In this document: piece after piece, positions 34,344 to 42,291 of the stretch
Layout of the letters: each line of letters starts with the position of its first letter
Position numbering within the stretch: the first letter of the stretch is position 1
Assembly (NCBI RefSeq): GCF_014646055.1
Contig: NZ_BMMS01000040.1
Location: forward strand, 297 to 52,850
Source of the DNA: Wenjunlia tyrosinilytica
GTDB taxonomy: Bacteria > Actinomycetota > Actinomycetes > Streptomycetales > Streptomycetaceae
Length of the DNA: 52,554 bases
Reading direction: 5' to 3'
The notes under the pieces: model-generated
Databases searched by the model: none
What the model was told of the DNA's origin: nothing
What the model saw: only the letters and a program-made list of their open reading frames with translations
Made by a program: the position numbers and the translations under genes

Positions 34344-35135
34344 TCAGTGGGCGCGCGTGAGGCGGGCGACGAGATGGAGCCGGTCGGCATCGGCCGTAGC
34401 GCCCGGCAGGTCGCCCTCACGCCACGGCGGCTCCGTACGAGGACCGGGCCCGTCGTACAGGGCGAGCACCTCGAAGCCGTGCACGGCGAGGAGATGGCGC
34501 AGTTCCTGGGGGAAGACCAGCCGCCACGCGGAGCGCTGCTCGACGGGGGGCGAACCGTCGTCGGCGGTCCATACACGGGTGCGGCGCAGCAGTTGCGCGG
34601 CTCGGTCGACGCGCAGGGTGGTGGTGGACCGGTAGGTGATGCCCTGCCAGCTCAATTCGTTGACGGACGTGGTGTCGAGGAGTTCGGTACGGCCCAGGAA
34701 GAAGGCCCCGTTGCGCATCTCCGCGACGAGCAGTCCGCCGGGTGCCAGCGAGTTGCGGCAGGAGGTCAGGAAGCCGTCGAGTTCGTCGTTGGTGTGGCAG
34801 TACAGCAGGGCGCTGTCCAGGCATACCACGGCGTCGAAGGACCGTTCTGCGAGGTCGAATCCGCGCAGGTCTGCCCGGATGTACTCCGGACCGGGATGGT
34901 GCGCGCGAGCGTGCTCCAGCATCGCCTCGGACAGATCCGCGCCGACGACCGTACGGCCGGCCCCGTGCAGATACGCGGCGTCACGGCCGGTGCCGCAGCC
35001 GATGTCCAGGACCCGCGGACCGGCCCCGTACCGCCGCAGACAGTCCTCCGCCCAGCGCCCCGCCAGGCGTACCTCGTCGGGGAAACGGGCCTCGTACAGG
35101 ACCGGGTTGTCGGTCAGCAGGTTTGCGTTTCTCAT
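34344..35135 (-). CDS. SAM-dependent class I methyltransferase
   Basis: ATG 35135 has GAGGAGA upstream. The 263-residue protein has VLDIGCGTGRDAAYL (motif I), TVVGADLSEAMLEHA, and FDAVVCLDSALLY (post-I and motif II), followed by a C-terminal beta-rich domain (STTTLRVDRAAQLL, SAWRLVFPQELRHLL). It would methylate a small metabolite rather than nucleic acid or protein, judging by its length and domain composition. In the operon it stands between the exporter and the receptor gene, so N- or O-methylation of the chelator is a reasonable inference. It has a clear gap of 57 bases to the receptor gene. Confidence 0.85.
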   Translation of the reverse strand: MRNANLLTDNPVLYEARFPDEVRLAGRWAEDCLRRYGAGPRVLDIGCGTGRDAAYLHGAGRTVVGADLSEAMLEHARAHHPGPEYIRADLRGFDLAERSFDAVVCLDSALLYCHTNDELDGFLTSCRNSLAPGGLLVAEMRNGAFFLGRTELLDTTSVNELSWQGITYRSTTTLRVDRAAQLLRRTRVWTADDGSPPVEQRSAWRLVFPQELRHLLAVHGFEVLALYDGPGPRTEPPWREGDLPGATADADRLHLVARLTRAH

Positions 35136-35145
35136 CTCGGTCTCC

Positions 35146-36405
35146 TCACACCGGCACCGGTACGGGCGCCACGTGGGCGGGAAGCACTCGTCGGCGGTGC
35201 AGCCAAGCGACGCTGGCGGCCGAGGCGAGTCCGAAGGCCAGGCAGCATGCCCAGGGCAGCCACTGCGCCCCCGCGCGCTCACCGGCGTCCATCGACCAGC
35301 CGACAACTGTGTTGCCGACGGCCGCGGCGATGCCCGAGACCACGTAGAACAGCCCGAAGTACGTGCCGGTGAGCTCCGGCCGGCCGAAGCGGGGGATCAG
35401 CTCCATCACGAAGGGCTGGGCGATCATGGCGCCCAGGTAGAGCAGCAGCGCCCCGGCCAGGACAGGCAGCGCGCCGAGCACCGTGTTGCCGACACCGCCG
35501 TGCGCTGTCCCGGCCCCCGCCACCGTCATCGGCGGTATGAAGGCCAGCCCCATCAGCATGAGCCCCGCGCCGATCCATCTCGTCCGGGTGCCGCGGCTCT
35601 TCAGCGCCCGCGTGATGCGCAGTTGCAGCCAGAGGTTGGTGAGGGTGCCGACGAGGAAGACGATGCCGGCCGCGCCGTCCCAGCCGGTCGCCCGGCGCGC
35701 GCCGTCCGGCAGCAGCAGATACAGCTGGTTCTCCATGGTGAACATGCCGACCATGGCAATGGCGAACGCCACGAAGCCGCGGTTGCCGATCACCTCTCGC
35801 CAGTCCCCGAGGACGCTGTTCGCGGACGGAGTGACCTGGCGTGCCGGAAGGACCACGGCCTGGGCGATCGTGAGCACCGCGAAGATCCCGGCCGCGGTGA
35901 GCGCGGAGGCGCGGAAATCGACCATCAGCAGGGCGCTGCCGAGCAGCGGCCCTATCAGGGCGCCGGTGGTCGCGAAGACGTTGAACAGGGCGAATGCCTC
36001 GGCCTTGCGCTCCCCTGCCTCCTGGGCGAGATAGGCACGTATGGCCGGGTTGAACAGCGCCCCGGCCAGCCCGCTGAGTACGGACGCGGCCAGCAGCACC
36101 GTCAGTCCGTCGCCGAGGGCGAAGAGCCCGAAGCCGACGGTGCGCAGCGCGCATCCGGCGATGATGACCCCGCGCGCTCCCAGCCGGTCCGATGCCGATC
36201 CGCCGATGAGGAACAGGCCCTGCTGGCTGAGGTTGCGTACGCCGAGCACGATGCCGACGACAGCGGCCGACAGCCCGAGGTCCTCGCTCAGATGCACGGC
36301 GAGGTACGGGATGAGCAGGTAGAAGCCGGTGTTGACGCCAAGCTGGTTGACCAGGAGGAGCCGTATCGCGAGGGGGAAGCCGCGTATCTCGTGCCACGTC
36401 CTCAC
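35146..36405 (-). CDS. MFS transporter, probable exporter
   Basis: GTG 36405 overlaps the epimerase stop. The 419-residue protein has about twelve membrane helices: LAIRLLLVNQLGVNTGFYLL, GIVLGVRNLSQQGLF with GSASDRLGARGVI (the MFS loop 2-3 motif), and a second half with WIGAGLMLMGLAFI and YFGLFYVVSGIAAAVGN. MFS members of this type export small molecules, and metallophore operons usually carry one. Coupling to the biosynthetic genes supports export of the pathway product. Confidence 0.9.
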   Translation of the reverse strand: MRTWHEIRGFPLAIRLLLVNQLGVNTGFYLLIPYLAVHLSEDLGLSAAVVGIVLGVRNLSQQGLFLIGGSASDRLGARGVIIAGCALRTVGFGLFALGDGLTVLLAASVLSGLAGALFNPAIRAYLAQEAGERKAEAFALFNVFATTGALIGPLLGSALLMVDFRASALTAAGIFAVLTIAQAVVLPARQVTPSANSVLGDWREVIGNRGFVAFAIAMVGMFTMENQLYLLLPDGARRATGWDGAAGIVFLVGTLTNLWLQLRITRALKSRGTRTRWIGAGLMLMGLAFIPPMTVAGAGTAHGGVGNTVLGALPVLAGALLLYLGAMIAQPFVMELIPRFGRPELTGTYFGLFYVVSGIAAAVGNTVVGWSMDAGERAGAQWLPWACCLAFGLASAASVAWLHRRRVLPAHVAPVPVPV

Positions 36406-37457
36406 GCGCGTTCACCCTCCGCTTCGGTGCGCGGGCGCACGCCGAGGCCGGGGTGGCGGCTTACCCGTACGGTGCCGTCGGCGCCGCCGATGCCGGTCCA
36501 CGGGTCGTGGGCGAGCAGCAGATGCCCGTCGAGGTCGATCCACCGGGCTCGGTCGGCGAGATGGACGGCGGGGGCGATGCCGAGCGTGCTGGCGGTCAGA
36601 CAGCCGAGCATCAGCTCGGTGCCGGTGCCGGCGATCAGTTCGGCGATCCGCAGGGCCGCGGTGATGCCGCCGCACTTGGCGAGCTTGACGTTGATGCCCT
36701 GCACCCGCCCGGCGAGACGGCGGGCGTCCTCGAATCCGACCGCGTCCTCGTCGGCGATGACCGGCAGCGGCGAGCGTTCAGCGAGGCTCGCTAGCGCCTC
36801 GGGGTCGCCGGGTGCGATCGGCTGCTCCACGGCATCGATTCCCAGCTCCGCGAGGCGGGGCAGCAGCCTCTCCGTCGTGTCAACGGTCCAGGCTCCATTG
36901 GGGTCCAGGAGCAGCCGGGCGTGGGGAGCCGCAGCGCGCACTGCCCGCACGCGTTCCAGGTCGTCGGCGGGGTCCGGGGAACCGGCCTTGATCTTGAGGA
37001 CCGAGAAACCGGCCCGTACCAGGCGGGCGGCCTGGGCTTCGGCTTGCCTCGGCGACGTGATGCCGATGGTGCGGGCAGTCGGGGCGGAAGGCGCGACGGA
37101 GGCGCCGAGCAGTGCGTGGACGGGGATGCCTGCGCGCTTGCCCAAGAGATCGAGCAGAGCGGACTCGACGGCCGCGGTCACGGCTGGCGGAGAGCTCTCC
37201 CGGCCTCCGGTGCGCAGGGCCTCCAAGGCGCTCTCCGGTTCGGCGAAGCGTGCCAGCCACTGGGACTCCGAGTGCAGCAGTCGCCCGAGTGTGTCGGCAT
37301 CGAGGCCGTAGTACACGCTGGTGACAGCTTCTCCGCGGCCGAGCTGGCCTTCGTATTCGATGAACAGCCAGACGGCGTCGCGGGCCGCCATCGTCGAGCG
37401 GGATATGCGCAGCGGCTCGGTGAGTTCGAAGTGCACGGTGCGCTGACTGACCTTCAC
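36402..37457 (-). CDS. Enolase-superfamily dipeptide epimerase
   Basis: GTG 37457 overlaps the PLP enzyme stop. The 351-residue protein is of the muconate-lactonising/dipeptide-epimerase group: VLKIKAGSPD (KxK acid/base pair), LLLDPNGAW, AVEQPI and VIADEDA supply the three metal ligands, and INVKLAKCGG the second catalytic Lys. Near the end, WIDLDGHLLLAHDP has the Asp-x-Asp seen in dipeptide epimerases that bind the substrate amino group. It would epimerise one residue of a dipeptide. With the ATP-grasp ligase in the same operon, that implies a dipeptide intermediate. Specificity (e.g. Ala-Glu) cannot be read off. Confidence 0.85.
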   Translation of the reverse strand: MKVSQRTVHFELTEPLRISRSTMAARDAVWLFIEYEGQLGRGEAVTSVYYGLDADTLGRLLHSESQWLARFAEPESALEALRTGGRESSPPAVTAAVESALLDLLGKRAGIPVHALLGASVAPSAPTARTIGITSPRQAEAQAARLVRAGFSVLKIKAGSPDPADDLERVRAVRAAAPHARLLLDPNGAWTVDTTERLLPRLAELGIDAVEQPIAPGDPEALASLAERSPLPVIADEDAVGFEDARRLAGRVQGINVKLAKCGGITAALRIAELIAGTGTELMLGCLTASTLGIAPAVHLADRARWIDLDGHLLLAHDPWTGIGGADGTVRVSRHPGLGVRPRTEAEGERA

Positions 37458-38545
37458 GGGCTCTCTTCCAGACGTGGGGTTCGGCGCTCCAGCGGGTCGG
37501 TGACGGACCGGCAGCGGGCCCAGCCGGTGGCCTCCACGGCCCGCGGATGGGGGATCTCGACGGGTCGGGTGGCCACGGTGGCCGGGTCGAGCCCGTGGGC
37601 GGCGGCGAAGTCGTCGTCGTAGACGGTGCCGAGGTAGCGGTGCGGCCCGTCGGGGAAGACGGTGGCGACGACGGCTCCTGGGTGGACACGAGCGGCCCAG
37701 GCCGCCACAAGCGCTACGGCTCCGGTGCTCCAGCCGCCGCTGACGAAGTTGCCGACGGCCAGCCGTCGGCAGGCGTCCGCGGCCTCGGCCGGGCCGACCC
37801 AATGGACCTCGTCGAAGGCGTCGTAGGCGACGTTGCGCGGATGGATGCTGCTGCCCAGGCCGCGCATCAGACGCGGTCTGGCTGGCTGGCCGAAGATCGT
37901 CGAGCCGGTGGCGTCCACGCCGATCAGCCGGAGCCCGGGCCAGTGACGGCGCAGCGGTCCGACCACACCGGCGCTGTGGCCGCCGGTACCGACGCTGCAC
38001 ACCAGCACGTCCAGGTGGTCGAGCTGTACGGCCAGCTCGGCGGCGAGGGAGGCGTAACCGGCGATGTTGTCGGGGTTGTTGTACTGATCGGGCCAGTAGG
38101 CCTCCGGCAGCGATGTCAGCAGTTCGCGCAACCGGGCCAGCCGGGCGGCCTGCCATCCGCCCTCGGCCGCCGGGCGGTCGACCAGCTCCAGCCGGGCGCC
38201 GTATGCACGCAGCAGCTGTCGCATCGAGGGCTCCAGCTCCGTGTCGCCGACCAGCACGATCGGATGCCCCAGGGCCTGGCCGGCGAAGGCCAGCCCGATG
38301 CCGAGTGTTCCGGAGGTGGACTCCACCACCGGGGCACCGGGGCGCAGTTCGCCGCGCTCCTTGGCTCCGAGCAGCATGGAGACGGCTGCTCGCGCCTTCA
38401 TGCCGCCGACGCCGAGACCTTCCAGCTTGGCCCAGAAGCCGGGCTGCGGGCAGGGTAGATCGACGGTGACACGGGCGAGGGGTGTCCGGCCGAGCAGGGC
38501 GAGCAGCTCCCGGTTGCCCGCGGGGCTGAGGACGGCTGTGGTCAC
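37454..38545 (-). CDS. Cysteine-synthase-like PLP enzyme (SbnA-like)
   Basis: ATG 38545 overlaps the upstream stop by ATGA. The 363-residue protein has the fold-type II PLP domain: FWAKLEGLGVGGMKARAAVS, where the Lys is the likely Schiff base (usual cysteine synthases have KxEx-NPxGSxKDR), PVVESTSGTLGIGLAFAGQA (phosphate/substrate loop), CSVGTGGHSAGV (PLP phosphate loop). Relatives in siderophore pathways, such as SbnA, join an amino acid to phosphoserine-derived aminoacrylate to build a diamino acid. I infer that it makes an unusual amino acid for the ligase. The altered motif around Lys argues against housekeeping cysteine synthesis. Confidence 0.85.
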   Translation of the reverse strand: MTTAVLSPAGNRELLALLGRTPLARVTVDLPCPQPGFWAKLEGLGVGGMKARAAVSMLLGAKERGELRPGAPVVESTSGTLGIGLAFAGQALGHPIVLVGDTELEPSMRQLLRAYGARLELVDRPAAEGGWQAARLARLRELLTSLPEAYWPDQYNNPDNIAGYASLAAELAVQLDHLDVLVCSVGTGGHSAGVVGPLRRHWPGLRLIGVDATGSTIFGQPARPRLMRGLGSSIHPRNVAYDAFDEVHWVGPAEAADACRRLAVGNFVSGGWSTGAVALVAAWAARVHPGAVVATVFPDGPHRYLGTVYDDDFAAAHGLDPATVATRPVEIPHPRAVEATGWARCRSVTDPLERRTPRLEESP

Positions 38546-39393
38546 AGGGCGGCTCCGGAGCGCTCGCTGCCGCCGTAGCGGTGGACAACTCCGGGCCCGC
38601 CGTCGAGCCAGAAGAAGGGATACGGCTCGGCGGACACCGCGCTGACTCCGGCGCCGATGAGGCGCGGCAGCACCGCGCTGCCGGTCTGGGCGAACATCAC
38701 CAGCGGCTTGCCGTGCCGCAGTGCGTGCTCCCGCAACGGCTCGAAGCTGCCGTTGCCGAGTGTCATGCCCGAGGCGAGGATGGCGTCACAGCGTTCCAGT
38801 TCCGTGAGTGCGTCGGTGCGTACCGGCTCGCCCCACTCCGTTGTGCCGCCCTTGAGGTCGCAGGGTATGTACGCCAGACCGCGTTCGCGCAGCGCCTCCA
38901 GCAGCGAATTGACCACGCCGACGACGAGCACGGTGCCCCCCGGGGGGACATCGAGCAGACCGGTGACGGCCGCGGCTCTCGCCCGGGACTTCTCCAGTGA
39001 GCTCCCGGCGGGGAGCGGACACGGCCATGCGCCGCTCGCGGAACCATGGGGAAGCACGTGCATCAGGTAGGCGTCCAGTGCGGCCACCCGTACCGGCAGC
39101 AGTTCGTGCGCCAGCAGCTGGGCGATGTCCGCGCCGACGCAGTCGTCGACGGCGCTGTCGGGGAGCCCACCGGGCTCGACCGCGCACGAGCCCACGGCTT
39201 CGGCCAGGCGCAGGCTGAGCACTTCGTTCCGGTAGCCGCCGCTGCGCCCGGCATGCTGTACGGCCTGGCGCGTGGTGAACGCCACGGCGATCCGCTGGGT
39301 CTTCGGGTCGGGTCCGAAACCTCCGCGGAGTACGCGGTCGACGAGTTCGTCGTACGAGGCCGCGGTGATGTTCGTGTGGGTGATGGCGGTCAC
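38542..39393 (-). CDS. DUF364/DUF4213-like Rossmann-type protein
   Basis: I chose GTG 39393, giving 283 residues (VTAITHTNITAASYDELVDR). The C-terminal half has GGTVLVVGVVNSLLEALRER, CDLKGGTTEWGEPV, DAILASGMTLGNGSFEPLRE and GKPLVMFAQTGSAVLPRL, matching the DUF364 'heavy-metal chelation' family, which has a Rossmann-like fold of unknown reaction. The N-terminal part (TQRIAVAFTTRQAVQHAGR) fits the DUF4213 domain that usually precedes it. Its stop overlaps the PLP gene start. No enzymatic role is known; in this setting it may modify, sense or hold the metal or chelate. An IS110-family element lies directly upstream. Confidence 0.75.
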   Translation of the reverse strand: MTAITHTNITAASYDELVDRVLRGGFGPDPKTQRIAVAFTTRQAVQHAGRSGGYRNEVLSLRLAEAVGSCAVEPGGLPDSAVDDCVGADIAQLLAHELLPVRVAALDAYLMHVLPHGSASGAWPCPLPAGSSLEKSRARAAAVTGLLDVPPGGTVLVVGVVNSLLEALRERGLAYIPCDLKGGTTEWGEPVRTDALTELERCDAILASGMTLGNGSFEPLREHALRHGKPLVMFAQTGSAVLPRLIGAGVSAVSAEPYPFFWLDGGPGVVHRYGGSERSGAAL

Positions 39394-39419
39394 TGGTCCA
39401 CCATCCTTTCTACGGGCGC

Positions 39420-39626
39420 CAGTTGGGTGCTCGTGGTTAGATGCCGGTGAAAGCCGGGGTGACGGCCCGTGGCGGTCGCCTCGTGAGGGCCCCGATGACA
39501 CTGCCGCCCCCGGCTCTTCCGGAGCTGTCGACCGGCAACAGAGGCACGCGCCGCAGAGCGCCGGTCAGTGACCGCCCGGGAACCAGCTCCGTCACCGGCC
39601 TGTCGCTGATAGGCACGAGGAGAGCT
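39420..39626 (+). ncRNA. Candidate IS110 bridge RNA region
   Basis: This is the non-coding left end of the IS110 element. It is rich in possible stems (CCGGTGAAAGCCGG at 39443-39456; GGCGGTCGCC near 39472; GGGCCCC near 39487). IS110-group transposases are guided by a structured bridge RNA transcribed from this location. I cannot identify the target- and donor-binding loops by eye. Confidence 0.4.
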
Positions 39627-40871
39627 GTGGCACTGCCCGAGAGCGCGTACTACGTCGGGATCGACTGGGGATCGGCCGAGCACGCGGTGTGCGTCCTGAC
39701 CGAAGCCGGCCGCGTGAAGACCGAGTTCGCCGTCACCCACACCGCCGTCGGGTTCGCCGACCTGGTCCGCCGGCTCGCCAGGCTCGGCCAGGCCGAGAAC
39801 ATACCCGTGGCGATCGAACGGCCCGACGGACGGCTCGTCGACCAGTTGCTGGAGGCCGGCCATCCGGTGGTGCCGGTGAAGTCCAACGCCATCAAGGCAT
39901 GGCGGGACGCCGAGGTCCTGTCCGGCGCGAAGTCCGACCCCGGCGACGCCATGGTCATCGCCGAGTACCTGCGGCTGCGCCACCACAAGCTCAGCCCGGC
40001 CCGCCCGTTCACCCCGCAGACCAAGGCCCTGCGCACCGTGGTCCGCAGCCGCGACGACGTGGTGCGGCTGCGGGTCATGGCCACCAACATGCTCGGCTCG
40101 CTGCTGGACGCCTTCTGGCCCGGCGCCAAGGCGCTGTCCGCCGACGTGGAGTCGCCGATCGCCCTGGACTTCCTGACCCGTTACCCGACCCCGGCCTCCG
40201 CCGCCGCACTCGGTGAGAAACGCATGGCCGCGTTCTGCGTCAAGCACTCCTACTGCGGCCGGCGCAGCCCCGCCGACCTGGTCAAACGCCTGCGTTCGGC
40301 CCCTGCCGGCGTCACGGGCGAAGCCGAGACCGAGGCCGACCGTGACGCGGTCGTCGCGCTGGTCACGGTGCTGCGGACCCTCGGCACGGTGAAGAAGGAC
40401 CTCGACCGGTCCGTCGCCGCCCACCTCGGCCAGCATCCCGACGGACGGATCTTCACCTCGCTGCCGCGGGCCGGGCAGGTCAACGCCGCCCAGATCCTGG
40501 CCGAGTGGGGAGACTCCCGCACCGCCTACGACGGCCCGGACGCCGTCGCCGCGTTCGCCGGCGTCGCCCCGGTCACCAAGGCGTCCGGACGCATGCGCGG
40601 GGTGTCCTACCGCTGGGCCTGCAACAAACGCCTCCGCCAGGCGGTGACCACGTTCGCCGACAACAGCCGCCACGAAAGCACGTGGGCGGCGGACATCTAC
40701 CAGCGGGCCCGGGGCCGCGGCATGGACCACCCGCACGCCGTCCGCGTCCTGGCCCGCGCCTGGATACGTGTGATTCACCGCTGCTGGCTCGACCACGAGC
40801 CCTACCAGCCCGACCGGCACGGCGGACTTCAACGTCTCACAACCCCACCACCGAGGCTTCAGGCGGTGTGA
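39627..40871 (+). CDS. IS110-family transposase
   Basis: GTG 39627 after GAGGAGA gives 414 residues. The N-terminal DEDD domain has YYVGIDWGSAEHAV (Asp), PVAIERPDG (Glu) and SGAKSDPGDAMVIAEYLR (two Asp). The C-terminal domain has FTSLPRAGQVNAAQILAEWG, VAAFAGVAPVTKASG and WACNKRLRQAVTTFAD. The family uses a RuvC-like core plus a serine in the second domain and a bridge RNA. The gene is intact and may be active. It is antisense to the operon it sits in. Confidence 0.9.
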   Translation: MALPESAYYVGIDWGSAEHAVCVLTEAGRVKTEFAVTHTAVGFADLVRRLARLGQAENIPVAIERPDGRLVDQLLEAGHPVVPVKSNAIKAWRDAEVLSGAKSDPGDAMVIAEYLRLRHHKLSPARPFTPQTKALRTVVRSRDDVVRLRVMATNMLGSLLDAFWPGAKALSADVESPIALDFLTRYPTPASAAALGEKRMAAFCVKHSYCGRRSPADLVKRLRSAPAGVTGEAETEADRDAVVALVTVLRTLGTVKKDLDRSVAAHLGQHPDGRIFTSLPRAGQVNAAQILAEWGDSRTAYDGPDAVAAFAGVAPVTKASGRMRGVSYRWACNKRLRQAVTTFADNSRHESTWAADIYQRARGRGMDHPHAVRVLARAWIRVIHRCWLDHEPYQPDRHGGLQRLTTPPPRLQAV

Positions 40872-40888
40872 GGTTGACACAGGGGGTG

Positions 40889-42145
40889 TCATCGGCCGAC
40901 CACCTTCGGACAGAGTGCCGAGAGCAGGGTCTCGACCCGGTCGCGGGCCCCGAGGCCCTCGGCGTCGGCGGCCATGACGTGGCCCAGGTACTCGTTGTTG
41001 CTGCCCGCTGCCTTGACGACCTTGCCGGGCTCGGCAAGCTGGAGCTCCAGCAGGCCGGCTGCCGTGCGGACGTCGTCGGCGCCGTCGATGGCCTCGAGTA
41101 CTCCCCCGGTGTCCGGCACCAGGAATCCGATGGCGGCGCTGCGCAGGCCGGTGGCTCGTCGGCGCAGGTCCGGTTCGCGGCCGAGGGCCACGTCGACGCA
41201 GGCGGCGGCGAGGTCGATCCCCGTCACATGACGGATCAGTTCGGTGATGCGGTTACCGGCGGGGCGGGGGTTGACCTCGACCACCCGCGGGCCGTCGGCT
41301 GTCAGTTTGATCTCGGTGTGCGCCACGACCTCGTCCAGTCCGAGGGCCTTCAGTGCCTGAACTGCCGTCTCCGCAGCGGCCAGGGCGTCAGCGGCAGCGA
41401 GTGCCGCGGGGAACATGTGGCCGGTCTCGATGAAGGCCGGCGCCCCGCCGATGCTCTTGTCGGTCACCCCGACCACCTGCGCCGTTCCGGCGAACGACAC
41501 GGTCTCGACGCTGACTTCCGGCCCCCGGAGCAGCTCTTCGAGCAGGACCACGGGCTCGCGGCGCTGGCCTCGCGCGTTGACGGGGAAGTCCGCGAGCGCC
41601 CTGTAGGCGCGGGTCAGCTCCGACTCGTCGTCGACGCGTCGGACGAACATCCCGGCGCACAGGTCCACGGGCTTGAGCACCAGCGGGTAGCCGATCTCCC
41701 GCGCCGCGTCGGCGGCCTCGGCCCAGTCCGCGCAGACCGCGAAGCGCGGCCCCGGCACTGCGGCATCGGCCAGGACACGGCGGGTCGCGTCCTTGCGGCA
41801 GGCGTTCTCGACCGCTGCGGAGGAGGGGCCCGGCAGCCCCAGGCGTCCGGCGATCCGCGCGGCCGTCGGGAGGTAGTAGTCGCAGGAGGTGATCACCCCG
41901 TCGAAACCCAGTGCACCGTGGGCGCGCTCGACGAAGGGCAGCAACGCCTCGATGTCGTTGGTGTCGGCAGACAGCACGTTGTGTGCCGCGAGCAGCGGGT
42001 GCCCGGTGCCCTCAGGGGCGGAGCGCAGGTAGTGGTGCAGATCGCGGGTGAGGAAGGTGAACCCGTGCCCGCCCTCGCGGATCGCTCTTGGCAGCAGCCT
42101 GCTCATCGATCCGACCCAGCTCTCGACCAACAGTAGGTGGGCCAC
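40889..42145 (-). CDS. ATP-grasp amino acid ligase
   Basis: GTG 42145 follows AGAGGAAG. The 418-residue protein has the ATP-grasp core: CRKDATRRVLADAAVPGPRF, YPLVLKPVDLCAGMFVRRVD (ATP-binding Lys loop), PVVLLEELLRGPEVSVETVS, then HTEIKLTADGPRVVEVNPRPAGNRI with the metal-binding Glu/Asn. Such enzymes join carboxylates to amines via acyl phosphate, often forming dipeptides. As first gene of the operon, downstream of a Zur-like palindrome, it probably makes the chelator backbone. An IS110-family element starts just past its stop, so it is physically separated from the other nine genes. Confidence 0.9.
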   Translation of the reverse strand: MAHLLLVESWVGSMSRLLPRAIREGGHGFTFLTRDLHHYLRSAPEGTGHPLLAAHNVLSADTNDIEALLPFVERAHGALGFDGVITSCDYYLPTAARIAGRLGLPGPSSAAVENACRKDATRRVLADAAVPGPRFAVCADWAEAADAAREIGYPLVLKPVDLCAGMFVRRVDDESELTRAYRALADFPVNARGQRREPVVLLEELLRGPEVSVETVSFAGTAQVVGVTDKSIGGAPAFIETGHMFPAALAAADALAAAETAVQALKALGLDEVVAHTEIKLTADGPRVVEVNPRPAGNRITELIRHVTGIDLAAACVDVALGREPDLRRRATGLRSAAIGFLVPDTGGVLEAIDGADDVRTAAGLLELQLAEPGKVVKAAGSNNEYLGHVMAADAEGLGARDRVETLLSALCPKVVGR

Positions 42146-42236
42146 GGCTTCCTCTTCTCAGAACGCGGGTTGGATGCATGACGCGTTGGCGGCACCCGTC
42201 CGGGGATGGTCCGCCTTGACGCGGCCACACGTTATC

Positions 42237-42255
42237 GACAATCGTTTTCATTGTC
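42237..42255. promoter_or_regulatory. Zur-like palindrome, divergent promoter (box 1)
   Basis: GACAATCGTTTTCATTGTC is an imperfect palindrome with perfect outer arms (GACAAT/ATTGTC), in AT-rich DNA between the divergent ATP-grasp and hydrolase genes. On the minus strand it matches box 3 at 14 of 18 positions. It would let one zinc repressor control both directions. The stretch 42146-42291 has no gene. Confidence 0.7.
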
Positions 42256-42291
42256 ATCTGATCCAGTGTCGATTCTCTGAATGCGAGACCC

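Larger units (their letters stand above)
39412..40888 (+). mobile_element. IS110-family insertion sequence inside the chelator operon
   Basis: The element contains one intact transposase gene on the plus strand and sits between the first (ATP-grasp) and second (DUF364-like) genes of the minus-strand operon. Bounds are approximate: IS110 elements lack obvious inverted ends. About 200 non-coding bases precede the transposase and only about 17 follow it, which is the layout of the IS110 group carrying its guide RNA in the left end. Confidence 0.7.

Noticed and set aside
34636-37311. Plus-strand frame of about 890 codons across the MFS and epimerase genes
   Set aside because: It runs antisense to two genes with clear family motifs and has no recognisable domain itself.
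37454-38545. Housekeeping cysteine synthase
   Set aside because: The active-site context is GGMKARA rather than the usual GSxKDR, and the gene is locked in a biosynthetic operon.
38542-39501. Start of the DUF364-like gene at 39501
   Set aside because: The extra 36 residues would be encoded within the IS110 left end; GTG 39393 fits better.
39390-40892. Long minus-strand frame of about 500 codons opposite the IS110 transposase
   Set aside because: Low-complexity Gly/Val/Arg composition and no domain; the plus strand has clear DEDD transposase motifs. Typical antisense openness in high-GC DNA.
29364-42145. Known EDDS or staphyloferrin/staphylopine pathway
   Set aside because: Only the SbnA-like enzyme, exporter and importer are shared in type; no SbnB-like dehydrogenase, nicotianamine-type synthase or NIS synthetase is present.
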